Source of the DNA: Lumnitzera littorea
Lineage: Eukaryota; Streptophyta; Magnoliopsida; Myrtales; Combretaceae
Direction of reading: 5' to 3'
DNA: 64,000 nucleotides
Assembly: GCA_024138015.1 (NCBI GenBank)
Contig: JAMXBB010000010.1
Span: 8,313,378-8,377,377, forward strand
The notes beneath the pieces are model-generated. The model was given only the letters and a program-made list of their open reading frames with translations. It did no database searches and was not told the origin of the DNA. The translations under genes were made by a program, and so were the position numbers. Each line of letters starts with the position of its first letter. Position 1 is the stretch's first letter. Shown here in pieces: positions 1-11,925 of this stretch.

Positions 1-404
1 TTGGGGATTCAACATTTATGCAAATTTTTAATCGATCACATATATGCAAGAGCCAGGATAACCAAAATAATAGCTTACAGCATTCAACCAAAGTCGAGTA
101 GCCCACGAACCTACTTATGCTTAATATATATAACACTTCAGATTGAGTTGGAACTCCAAGTTCGAACGCTTCAAATCGAGTTCGAACCATATAATTTAAG
201 TTTAGCTCAGTTCCAATGAAGCTCTAATGATTCTAATTAGCTTCCACCCGATTTCGTTCAACATAACTGAGCTCCTCTCTTTATGCGTGACAATTTAAAT
301 CTTAAATCTATATATAGCGGTTCATGTGTATGAAATGTATATATAACTTAAATTACGATAAAACATACAAACTTATAATCATTCTTCCGTCCGTAGACGA
401 GATG

Positions 405-960
405 TCACTTTGCATGAATTCCAGCGGTCAGATAATGAATTGAACGTCCGCGATTGGACGATGGAAAGTTCCTAAAACTTGCCGTCTGAAAAATACTACT
501 AAAATGAAAATACGTGAAAAAACTTATGATTAAACCAAACACGAATAGAAAAAACCCTGAACCATAAAACGTAGGGTTTAAACGTAAAGTTGATAGCTTT
601 CTGGGGTTAACAAAAGAATGTGGGGAAGATGATTGTTGAAAGATCCAATTGAAGATTTGAACTACAACTGCCCATCTTCTCACTATTTTGTTTTCGCAGG
701 GAGCACCTTTCGGCAAAGTGCATTTTTTTGTAATTTCGCACTGCGCCGATACACATTCCCTGCTCGTTTTCCCCTCTTTCATTCAAAACCCTAATCAATA
801 AGTATAAAAACAGGCTCACCAAATAAAAATTATAAAAGAAAAATGGAAAATAGAAACAATAGAACACGGACGAACTGAAAACTTTAGAGAGAGAGAGAGA
901 GAGAGAGAGAGGGGAAGGCAGGAGAGACGACGGCTATTGGATTATAAAGAAGGGTTTAGG
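405..960 (-). other. Possible 5' leader and small ORF of an off-window minus-strand gene
   Basis: On the minus strand there is a CT-rich leader (the complement of the GA tract at 886-911), then an ORF whose ATG is at 782. It gives a 125-aa product with four Cys near the N-terminus (CVSAQCEITKKC and a following C) and a hydrophobic segment GFFLFVFGLIISFF. I recognise no family. GTGAG after ENKI could be a splice donor, so this may be only a first exon. The leader-like composition makes a real promoter region plausible, but coding status is uncertain. Confidence 0.25.
886..911. repeat. GA microsatellite
   Basis: Uninterrupted AG/GA dinucleotide run. GA/CT runs like this are common in plant 5' leaders and core promoters, which fits the candidate minus-strand leader here. 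Confidence 0.9.
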
Positions 961-999
961 GTTTCGGGTTTCTTAAGATGAACTTAGTGGAATTACATA

Positions 1000-3390
1000 A
1001 ACACCCTTGCTCTGTTATGTGCAAATTGGAGTGGAGGAAAAAGGACCGGACCGTTTCCATTCGGCCATAAGTTTGGAGGGAACCGGTGCTGTAAATCTAA
1101 ATAGAGGTTGTAATTTATATTTGCATGGTTTATTTCATATTCAATTGTTAATATAAAAAATTTGCATAAAATGATATTATATATCGTGGATAATGAATTA
1201 GTTGATATCTTTTTTTTTTTTCTTTTTTATTCAAGTATTTAATATATTATTTGTTGATACATAAGCTCAAAATCCAAATCAACCGGCTCAATTCAGAATA
1301 TATACGAAGAGCCTCCTGTCTGGATAGATCTTTCGTAAAGATTCATTTTGGCTTTGAAAAAATGCGCATCTATTCAATTGGACGATACAACTTTAAGCTC
1401 AAACCTCAAAACAATATACCGCAATTCTATTTTCCCCTAAAATTAAAATCCCGATCCCATATCACACCTCCTCAAATTAGAATGCAAAACCTCAAATTAT
1501 CGTTGACGTACGCATAATCGCAATAGTTTCAACTTGCAGTAGCAACCCAATTTGAACCCAGCTTCAACGACGAGCTCTACCAAAGAGGATGACTCGACTA
1601 ACTTAATCCTCTAATTCCAATAAAAAAAAATCCCAAATTATACGTGGTTCATAAGCATTCCCATATCAGACCGTATTGTAGTGCTTCTATCTCTATAAAA
1701 TATGTTGAGTCCTTCTCTTTTTGGTCAATATGCAATGCGGCTTCCTATAGGTACTTATATGCAAGGAAATTCGAATTAAGTTATGCATTCTTTAAACTCC
1801 AAGGGCAACTATGATTGGGATTAGTGTTTTCACTTGCAATGTCTCTTCACCGTTGATTTTATATGCACATTTTTTCTTTTTTTAAGCCAACTATAAAAGA
1901 GAGAGGATTTAAACCATGATTTATTCTAAAAGGAAATTAATAATAATGCTACTAGATTATAAGATCTTTGACCGTACTTATTGATATAGTCTATAGAGAC
2001 TTTATCCTTTGGATTCAAGATATATCGATAATTAATACCTTTATTTGCTGTGAAAGTCATTACATCCTGAACAATAAGAGTCTTCATAGTTCCATCGTAT
2101 AAATTAATATAAAATAGAAAATGACATCATAATTGCTATCGTAAATATAATCTACACAAAACATGTATGATTCAACCAATTTGAAGTATTTGGTTTAATA
2201 TCTGTGAATAATCAAATATGCGATATAACTTTACAAAATAGCTGTTCTATATAGCATGTTGTCCCATAACATAACAGTATTTAAGTAATCATCTCACATC
2301 CAAAATTGTAATTTACAATCAAAGTTTATAAAAAATCACAGGTTTCATAAATTATTTATAATAAGTTAGAAAACTAGTAAACATCTTAGGGAATTCCCAA
2401 TTAGTTTCCTTACAACTCAAAAGAAAAGTCAAAAGCTAAGGTTCAGTTGATTATTCGTTCCTCACTTTCCCGATCAACAGTATACTAACCTAGAGGTGGT
2501 AGTATCTGAATATCTTGGTTTTCATTTAGTACCTGTAAAAGAGTTTATGGAGGTGTGGGTATAACTAGCTTAGTAAACGAAATGAATTTAGAAGAGTACC
2601 AAATAATTATAAGTAATGTTATTAATTATGAGGAAATGTAATGCAATCACGCATATAAAACATCACACAATGTTATCCGATCTATTATAAGGTTAGATAA
2701 ATTACATCCGCTCCAACTCAAATTGAGGAGTTTTATCGCCACTCGAATTAGATAAAACCTAAGCTTATGCAATGCAGAACACCTTCTTCCCATGACCACC
2801 TTCGAACCTCAAACCACAACCTCCACTCGTGTTGCAACCTCTTCGTTTGTCACTTAGTTCAACTAAGGATAGGAAAAGGACCATTTTAATTATCTTTATT
2901 GAAGAGAGTTGGTATTTAACTTAACACTTGTAATTGTTTCTCATAACGGATGTTATGCATGTCCAGTTTCATGATAGTCAAATGATTATTAATTGTAATC
3001 AAGGGTAACCAAACAAGTTCATATAATACAAAAAAAATGCAATCATGTAAAGTAGTATACCAAGGAGTTTAACTCCTACACAACTAAATACTAAACACAC
3101 GTATGGTATGCGTACAAACAACTAATTATAAACAAAAACAGAAGTATTCTTGAGCTTCCAAATACTTTAATATAGCATCCTAATAAGTGGTAAAGTTACA
3201 ATCCTAACTTATCTATCCAAATGCTCACTATGGGAGACTCGGGTTGTCAACAGTCTGACCACTATGGGATCCTATATACAAAAAACCCAAACTTAGCTTT
3301 TTGTAATAGTTACGAAAACATTAGAGTTTTATCTAAAACGGTCATATTATATACATATACATATTTAAAATATATTATCATAATAATATA
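1000..3390. other. AT-rich non-coding stretch
   Basis: No convincing gene, RNA or complete mobile element is visible. The open frames are short, without recognisable motifs, and typical of chance in AT-rich DNA. Confidence 0.5.
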
Positions 3391-3397
3391 TGGTTTC

Positions 3398-3432
<35 letters not shown>
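3398..3432. repeat. TA microsatellite
   Basis: Run of alternating TA of about 34 bp inside a very AT-rich stretch (3340-4560). Confidence 0.9.
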
Positions 3433-3434
<2 letters not shown>

Positions 3435-5990
3435 AGTTAAGTTATTAATTATTAATAATATACATAATTATACTATAGTGTATAATATATCATTTCAATA
3501 GTATCGAAACACACTTTTAATTAATTAAGTCATGTTTTAATTCCGATAGGATTATCGTAATACGTATATTCTAGTAATACTATAAAGTTATAGCTTATAT
3601 TATTTAGGATTGTTCGATTTTAGTAAAAATAGTGTTATTGAGTTTATACAAATCTAACAACACTTATTACGAGTCTTATTTTTAGACATGACTTTTAACA
3701 GGTAATTCAAGTTTTTAATATAATTATACATATCTAAATAAATATTATCGTACTATACGTATTTTATATTACTAATTTATCAATATAACCCTATAATATA
3801 GGTATTATCTAACTTTAATACCTCTATAATGTATTTCGGTTATTAAAATATCATTAAATATATTAAAAATATACTTTTTATCCAATCTTACAAGTATACA
3901 TATAGATAGTTTTTATTCAATTATCTATCATATTTTAACCTATTATTGCTAAAAATACGTCTCAATTTATAATTCAAGCCATTTTACTATGTAAATTCGT
4001 AATAAATAACTCGGATTACCAAATAATTTATAGAAAATTTATACAAACTCCTAATATATATTTGAATTTACGATTTTACTCCTAAATTACACTTAATTAT
4101 CTAAATATGATTCTTTTTGCACAAAATTATTTTCAACATATCTTAACATCAATATACTTCACTAAAAATCAATATAGGTTAATTTCACCATTTAATTTCA
4201 TAAATCCTATTTATTCACATTTTCACCCTAATTTCAAGCTATTTTAGATAAAAAAATACAATAAATATTAAAAATACTCAAATAAAAAATCGAGCTATAT
4301 ATAAATTATCTATATATCATGTATATTCTACACAAAAATTTTAAGTTAAAAATAACATCATTTAATATATTTATTTTGAAAGTCAAAATTCAGATCAATA
4401 GTAACTTTCTTAAGTAAATATATTAAATATTCCAAATTTTTCAAAAATAAAAATATCACACGAAAGCATGAATGAAATAATCTAAATATAAATTTTTTCC
4501 AATTTTTTCTACGTGGAATTACTATTTTTTAAAAATTATCGAAAAATAAGGCAGAAATTTGATTTAGCTGTTCTTGAATGTTTCGATGGTTGTAAGGTGC
4601 TAGGGATTTGTCGGAAGGGTCAGATGTTGGGGGCCCTCTGTTATGGTGGAGTGAATTCATTGTAGATTATGGTTTACCCTCAGAATTAGCTTACTTGGTG
4701 TATGCTCTATTTTTCCTATTTTTCTTTCTATTTTTGTATAATTTTTTCTAAATTTTTCCTTGAGTAACTTGGTTCTTAAAGTGTTTAATGTGGTATCAGG
4801 GACCTTATATATACTAGCTTTAGTCTATTGGAGGTTGCTATAATTTGTCCTAAATTTTTTCATCCTTATCTTGCTATAATAACTCGATAAGAGGTGTCTT
4901 TTGGTTGTTAAATTTTTTTTTTTTTACTCAGCAATTGTCAAGCCATAGTGATTCCCAGTAGTTTCTAGACTTGATTCAGCAATTTTGAAGGCTTTTTGGA
5001 TAAGTTTTGATTTATTTATTAGTAATATATGTGTATGATACCACTATTTTGCATATTTGTTAATATATATATGTCCTTTAAATGTATTACGTGTAACGTA
5101 TATTTTCCCTCGTATTTTTAATTATTTTTATGAATTTAATACATAATATATATAATTAAGTAATTTGGAGTTAATTTATCGGTATAATTATTATTTATAC
5201 CAAGCATACTCATAAAAATACGTGTATATTCATATAGTAAATTGTGCTATATTATCTCATTTTATAGTTTAATTAACTTATTTTTAAGTTCTCTTCACAT
5301 TCCGAGCTTAATTTTAGGAGTTCCATGCAATTTGATACTATATTAAATAATTATACTTCTATGGGCAAATTTAGGATTTTGTATTGCTATTTTCAAAATC
5401 TAATTTCATTAAGTTATTTCAACTAACTTTTCTATTTTAGTCGTAAAGTTTGAGCTCAATCGGATAAGTTTCCCTAAAAACCCTAAATCTAGGCTTAGCT
5501 ATCCTAAACACAATTTTAGAAGACAAACTCTAAATGTTTTCACTTTTAACATTAAGCGAACTGCTTTTTCATTGACATCGTCACTATACAATACATATTT
5601 ATCCAAATCTTCCTTAACCTTGGAATTAAGTAAACTTTGCAAATCATTATTGAATGCAGGTTCATCTCATTCAATCCTATTTTTCAATCTACCCCATCAC
5701 CAATGTTAATAGTGAGGGGAATCCTATCATTTTGTGCACAATCTAGAGCAACGAGGCTAAAGTCATCATCAATTCCTTCATCACTCAAGTACTCATCAAG
5801 ATTATGATTGATGTCTCATTACTGCTAATGTAGTCACTAAGCCCATGATGTCCTACATCTTCATCTATATCAACATAATCATTTACCAGCTCATTCACAC
5901 CCTTACCAACAGGCTTACTCGAACCTTCACCCATAGCCACATTTAAAGAGTTTTCCCTATTAGTTACAGGAAACACATTTGTATCGAGAA
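3433..5990. other. Very AT-rich, gene-free stretch
   Basis: Dense AT sequence with poly-T runs and scattered ATATAT. 4560-4980 is less AT-rich and has the look of a retrotransposon terminal or untranslated region, but no partner repeat is visible. 5540-6000 has a short open minus-strand frame rich in Asp/Glu with no recognised family. Confidence 0.45.
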
Positions 5991-6000
5991 GCATCACAAC

Positions 6001-7127
6001 TAGCGATGTAACCGGACAAGTCAAAATAAGATACCCGACCTATTTGACCCGTTAAAGACTTATAGGGTTTGACCCTATAGGATTTAGGATCGGGTTATGG
6101 AAAATGATTTAGAACTCGATAACGATTAGGATTAAGTTATGAGATTTAAAAAAAAAAAAATAGAAAACCAACCTAAGAAAGATAAATAAAAGTATTGATT
6201 TGATTATTATTGCTTAAAAAAAAAACAAGAATGTTCGATGCCATGTGTCTACTATGTCTACTCTTTGTTGATTTGTTCCAACTTTTACATAAATTAAATT
6301 GTTATTTAAAAAAAAAAATTGTGTTGCCTATTTGCATTCTATTGTCTAAAGAGTTATCAATCATGACTCATGAGTTAATTCTCAATTGACCTATCTTATT
6401 GTGCATTGGTATTTAAGGAAAGATCCTATATGAAAGAAAATGAGGAAAAAAAAAAAAGACTTTACCCTTTGTCCCTTTCCCTTTCTCTTTCCTCTACCGT
6501 CTAACAACTTTTTTACTTTACTCTTTAGTTTAGGCAAAGCCACAGAGAAATAGAAAATAAAAACCCTAGCCACCATTAACCTTCCTTTAAATGTATTGTT
6601 ACATATTTTAAGGACAAACATTAAGTCCTAGTTGTTTGTTTGCAACATATGTTTGCCTGTTTCTTTTTTTTTATGTTTTTTTTTTTTACACTAAGGCTTT
6701 ATGGAAATATAGATTATAATAAAAACAAGTGTGTCGGTTTGTTAATTTAAAAACCATCCAGCGATTATGGCTTCAGTTATTATAACTGAAGGTATATTAT
6801 GATTTATGAATACTGTATAGATTTTCATAATTATGTTTGTGAAGTTGTTACACTTTTTTTTTCCATATGTTTTGTTGTTGCAATTAACATATCCTTATTT
6901 TTTTTTAAAAAAAAAAAGAAGAAGAAAATCAAGGTTTTCCACAAGTAAGGTCAGGTTAGGATCGAGGTCAGGTTCAAGTTTGGCTATTTTTTTAATAGGG
7001 TCGAGTCGTAGGTTGTTCCTTAAAAACTCTATAAGGTTTTTCATGGATTTTAGAAAACTATTAATGCAATCAGAGTAGGTTCGAGTTTTATAAAACCTAT
7101 TCCAAACCTGCTCCAATTGCATCACTA
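6001..7127. mobile_element. Non-autonomous hAT-type element, 1127 bp
   Basis: The ends form an imperfect terminal inverted repeat: left TAGCGATGTAACCGG, right (read inward) TAGTGATGCAATTGG. They are bordered by an 8-bp target duplication, ATCACAAC at 5993-6000 and ATCACAAA at 7128-7135 (7 of 8 match). The TAGGGATG-like tip and 8-bp duplication are hallmarks of hAT (Ac/Ds) elements. No transposase is present. Both ends and much of the interior match the element at 23327-23908, which is inverted relative to this one. Confidence 0.8.
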
Positions 7128-7135
7128 ATCACAAA

Positions 7136-10100
7136 ATCTACATTAAGTGGATGGACAACAATATATAGTATAATAGTATAAACACCTAATGAGTGGTATA
7201 ACTCTAACATTAACATTGACATCATTTTGAATAGGTTGAAGACCACTATCTAACAACTACTTAAGCACTAAGTAATAGGTAAATGAACTCCATGGATCTC
7301 CTAACTAAGGCTAGCAATTTGGGACACAATCTATCATATCCGAATGCGACGCAATATGATTTAAAAAGGTTAGAATACCCTAAAAAAACAACACGAGATA
7401 TAAATGAGTCAAATTCATCTAAATATGTTTAAATTTATATCTGGGTTCAGGTCAAGGTCTTAAACTCATTTATATACCCATTTATTAAATAAGTCTCATA
7501 ACCTGGTCTTGAGTTTGATAGTGAACCCATTTACTATTAATAGATATATATTTTCTCTTCTTCTTTCATTTCTAGCTAAGGGCAAGCGAAAAAATACACG
7601 ATTTGGTTGTTCACACTTCACATGTTAATTGATACGATTATATTAGTCAAATACAAATAATTTTTAATGACTATAATTCCTTCTATCTTTAGATTCTCAT
7701 TTCTTTCTCCTTCCTTCTAACTTCCAATTGCATGTCAAACACATCCTGATCTAACATTCACAATCTCTCAAATTTGAATCTTTTCTCAATTATCAAAGTA
7801 AGTGTGAAGTATTAAATCTTCTTTTCCATAAAGTGAGGTACTATTTTTTTTTTTTTATTTCGTTTATTGTTATGATCTCAAATAGTGTGCCATGTTCTTT
7901 ATATTTATAATCTTTTTTATTATGTTTCCATTGTACTAAGATAATACTATTAAAACTTCATTTAGAAACTATATGTTGGAATTTCTTATAAAACAATGCT
8001 CCTTATTGCTTTTATTGTTTTTTATAATACACCACAATTGAACTTTTTCTTATAAGAAAAATAGAATATAGATAATAAAATAGCATTATATCATAACTGT
8101 CTTTTGAAGTAATCTTTAAGGTAGAGAAAATTTCAATGTAATATATTTTATTGATATAATTCTTTTTTATAGGTAAATTCTTTAACTATCTCCTTTGAAA
8201 ATCTATCTAAGAACGTGGTGAAATCAAAAATCGACACTACTAGTAACATCCATTAAATAAGTGATGTTATGTAATTTAAATTTTGAGATTGTTTGTAACT
8301 TGATTAGATTTTATTTCAATAAAGCTTTTATTTAGGTTATAATTTTAAGTGCTAAGACCCTATAACATTCCTATTTGTAAAATCTAAATACTATAATCGT
8401 CTATTTACCTTTTGTATATGTAAGTTCTTATAGGTTTTTTATTATTACATTTAAATTGATAAACGAGTTTATTTTGAACATAAGACACACTTATTAAATA
8501 GGTTAGGTAGTTTAGGTATATAGACGTAATTAATAAATGAATTGTGTTATAAGTTGAGATTTTTTAGATATAAATACAAGACACAGTATAATAACACAAA
8601 TTGATAGCCTTAGTCCTAACTCTTCCAAGATCCCCAAGATTTGAGGAAAACTCGTCATATCGAGATTATATTCTTCCTTAAATTCAACATAGCCACCCTT
8701 ATAAGATCGTATGGCCCTTTCAATAAACTGCCTACCATGGTGGACAATTATTGGGGGTTTTCATGGTTTTAACAAACAGAATATCAGTACGTTGGTTTGG
8801 GGATCTTGGTTTCAAGTTGTATCTGTAATGTCTCTTTAATGTTTTATTCTTAATTTTTTTTTTCTTTAAATTTTAATGGTAGTTAACAAAGACATGTCAT
8901 CGGATAACTCATATGTTACCAGATATCAAAATTAAAAATACAGTTATATAAACCATTAAGATATGCAAACTCAGGTACCTAAGGTGCAATTTGCCCTATA
9001 TCATGTTGACTACTCTTAATAACTTTTAAAATTATATCTACAATTTCACTTTTTAAAATTGAACAGATTTCCTCTTCTTACACATGAGGAATCTACACTT
9101 TTTACACACCTGAATTATCACGTGGTAGCTTAATCCTGTGTATCATTGCCATATTAGCAAAATTATTTAAAAATAAAAGAATAATCCAAGTAAATGAATA
9201 AGATTGACGAAAAAAGTGAAAAACCAAATGGAGGAAAATACAAAAAAAAAAAAAAAGAAATTTAATAAAAGAAAGATGTGATTTTTCTCCTCTAACTCAT
9301 TGATGTCGCTTCCCACCATATCGGAGCCTCCTCTATCCCGCTACTACCATACGAACGACGAGCCTCATTATCCACTCGTTCCAGTCTCTCGCTAGCTCTT
9401 TCACATCACCAAATCCACTTCACTAGAGACCCATTTCACTATTTTTTTTTTTTTTTTGGTATCTTGTAATATTACCTAATTATTTATATATAATTAATTG
9501 CCACATCATTTAGAAAGTTTTCTAGAGGTAGCATGTAATTTACCCAAATAATAACTATAATATAATAGCAAAATTGAGCTAATCATATAATTAGACATTG
9601 AGATTGAACAAGACCTACATCTTTCGATATCTTTTGCGACAAACATAACCATTTTTTACCAAATAGCAACAAGAAAGGAAAAATAAATAGAATCGATTTA
9701 AGTAAAATATGTAGCACATTAAACCTTGAACAAGGCTTGTAAAATAGTGGTGCATGTAATAGAAACAAATTTGACCTATTAATACAGTAATTAAAATAAT
9801 GCAACCTTTTTTTTTTTGTTATTGCTAGCTATATTATTATAATTTAGAGAGGAGAATTCGAATTCTGATCAATTTTAATATAAAACTAATTATGATACCA
9901 TTAAATTACAACGACCTTAATCATTAAAATAATATAACTTAAGTATGTACAGATAAAACTTTCAACTCCCTACCTATTAGTAATAGTAGGAATGAGATGA
10001 AGAAACAAGTAACAACAACACTAACCATCTAAGGTGGAAAGAAAATACGAGGTGATAATGATAGAGTCATAAAGGTACAAGGAAAATCAATATGAAGAGT

Positions 10101-11344
10101 TTTGGTTTATGGGATTCCTAGTAAATAAATGGAAGGAGCTAGTTTTAGCGAAAAGAATACAGGATCAACTTGCAAGAGAGTTAGGGATTATAAAATGAAG
10201 GAATGAAATATTGATAACTAGAAACTAAAGAGCAAAATAAGGAAAAATTATGGATACAAGTAAGATACAACTAAATTGAGAATATTTTGGGAGATGGTAA
10301 ATATAATATGGTGAGACTAGGAAACCAATGTGAATATGTTTAAGGTCTAAATGTTAGCTTAACTAAAGGATTAGAAGCGTGATAATATGAAATATACAAG
10401 GGTAAGCAAGGAAATACAAGAGATCCAACGGAGTCAAGTGGGCATATGAATCAAGAGACTTAATGGGAGGTATAGAACACTTAAGAAATAATGCCCAAGA
10501 AACTGTGACTGCATTGTTGTATGCATATGAATCTATATCATAAAAGTAAGTCACAAAAATTGGATCACAGTAGCTCAGCAGAAGTCATGGTTAAGGACGT
10601 TCCGAGGTAACTAAGGAAACAGTAGACAACAAGAAGTATGTGCTTAGAAGATTCAGAATAAACTTAAGAAAGAAATGATAATGGGATTCATCATAGGCCA
10701 ATTTAATGAGAATATAGTATCTTATAAGTACTTTAAATACAAAAGCAAGTCCTTAAGAGGACAATCAAACATAGAAAAGTTTAGTAGACAAACCACTTAT
10801 TAGAGAAAACTTATATCAGAATTAGAAGAAGACATGAGGAACAAACATTCAAAATCACTCCAAGGTTTAAGCAACTTTCGAGTATGAAAGTTCTTTTTGA
10901 AGGGGAAGAATAAAATGAGTAAATAAATCAAATTAAAAAGAAGGAAATAAAATAAAGTAATGTCCTCAATAGTCTAAATTGATAAGTTACCTAGGTTTAC
11001 TTAATTACAAATTTTGAATTAAAGGACATGTGCTTAATGAATACTTCCCTAAATGAGCTATAATGGACCTCTTATTAACCTAACTTAAAAAAATAAAAAG
11101 AATAAGGACCATAAAGCACCTTTTTTTTTTATATATATATCATTACCTTCAAGGAAAAAAGGTAAGGATTCTTTCTCTCCCTTTGTTGGTTCTTGTGTTG
11201 ATTTCAATTAAGAAAATATTGTAATCTTATCCGTTTATTATGATAAGGAGATCCTAATAAGAAACTAATAAAAAGACTAAACTGTGTTAGACAACTTTAT
11301 CCTAGTTACAATCTTGAGGATAAGGATGTTTTTGAAGGAGCAAA
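7136..11344. other. Gene-free AT-rich DNA with probable transposon relics
   Basis: No gene is supported. At about 8870-9010 and 9460-9560 there are GGGCAAATTGCACC-like and GGGTAAATTACATGC-like motifs (read on the minus strand) that often mark ends of decayed DNA elements in dicots, but I could not define a complete unit. 9970-11300 is purine-rich on the plus strand and looks like a decayed retroelement interior without a readable domain. Confidence 0.4.
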
Positions 11345-11415
11345 TGTAATACCCTGTAAATAGAAGGTAATAGAATTCTAATTGTTAAGGTGCCTGTTAG
11401 TTTAGTAGCTTAGAG

Positions 11416-11492
11416 CACATAAGAACTCTAAAGTTAAGGATGCTCAAACTATAATAATACCATGATTGGTGACTTCTTGAGAAGTAACCACA
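11416..11492 (+). repeat. 5S-rRNA-like segment in the left LTR
   Basis: Resembles the 3' two-thirds of plant 5S rRNA, covering the internal promoter region (A box-like AAGTTAAGGATGC and C box-like TTGGTGACTTC). It has many C-to-T and G-to-A changes and lies inside a direct repeat, so it is a retroelement-borne copy and not a 5S gene. Confidence 0.75.
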
Positions 11493-11746
11493 CTAAGAAA
11501 TAAGATTGTGCAACGTCCAATGCAAAAGTGGACACTATCTCATTGCAAGGAGTTTCAGCTAGGTCTTTACACGAGGTATTAGAGCATTCCACTAGCCGAA
11601 ATAATAGAGCACCTGCTTAATGGTGATTTTGGACCTATGTAATAAAACTGATGAGGATGTTAGTTTTGTAAAGAGAATATAATGTGATTCCCTTTAAATA
11701 TAAGGTGATGGAACTGTAATTAATAATGCACCTTTTGATGTAGTGC

Positions 11747-11824
11747 ATCAAAATTCTAAAGTTAAGCTACTCAAGCTCGAGCAATCTCAAGATGGGTAGC
11801 CTCTAGGGAAGAAGCTATACCAAA
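11747..11824 (+). repeat. 5S-rRNA-like segment in the right LTR
   Basis: Second, differently mutated copy of the same 5S-like block (CATCAAAATTCTAAAGTTAAG followed by GATGGGTAGCCTCTAGG). Its differences from the left copy show that the two LTRs have diverged since insertion. Confidence 0.72.
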
Positions 11825-11925
11825 GGACAAAACCGTATAGCTTTTAATGCAAAGCAAACAATAACTTAGTAGGAGGAGTTCTAACTAGATAGTTTCAATA
11901 AGGGACGATGATATAAAGCAAAGTT

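Larger units (their letters stand above)
11345..11925 (+). mobile_element. Cassandra-like TRIM retrotransposon with 5S-rRNA-like LTRs
   Basis: Two direct repeats, about 11345-11571 and 11683-11900, begin TGTAATACCC and TGTGATTCCC. Each contains a segment resembling plant 5S rRNA: CATAAGAACTCTAAAGTTAA then TGGTGACTTCTTGAGAAGT, and CATCAAAATTCTAAAGTTAA then TGGGTAGCCTCTAGGGAAG. Between them lie GGTATTAGAGC (about 11575-11585), resembling the initiator-Met tRNA primer site TGGTATCAGAGC, and a short interior ending in a purine-rich tract. Cassandra elements are known terminal-repeat retrotransposons in miniature whose LTRs carry a 5S-derived Pol III promoter and which encode no protein. The exact right edge is uncertain: 11898 to about 11916, where GCAAA recurs as in the left flank. 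Confidence 0.75.

Noticed and set aside
5785..6024. 79-aa acidic minus-strand ORF
   Set aside because: No recognisable family, it spans the left end of a hAT-type element, and flanking frames are broken; treated as chance or an unclassifiable relic.
11416..11824. Two possible 5S rRNA genes
   Set aside because: Both blocks are heavily mutated, lack the full 5S length and sit inside paired terminal repeats, so they are retroelement-borne.
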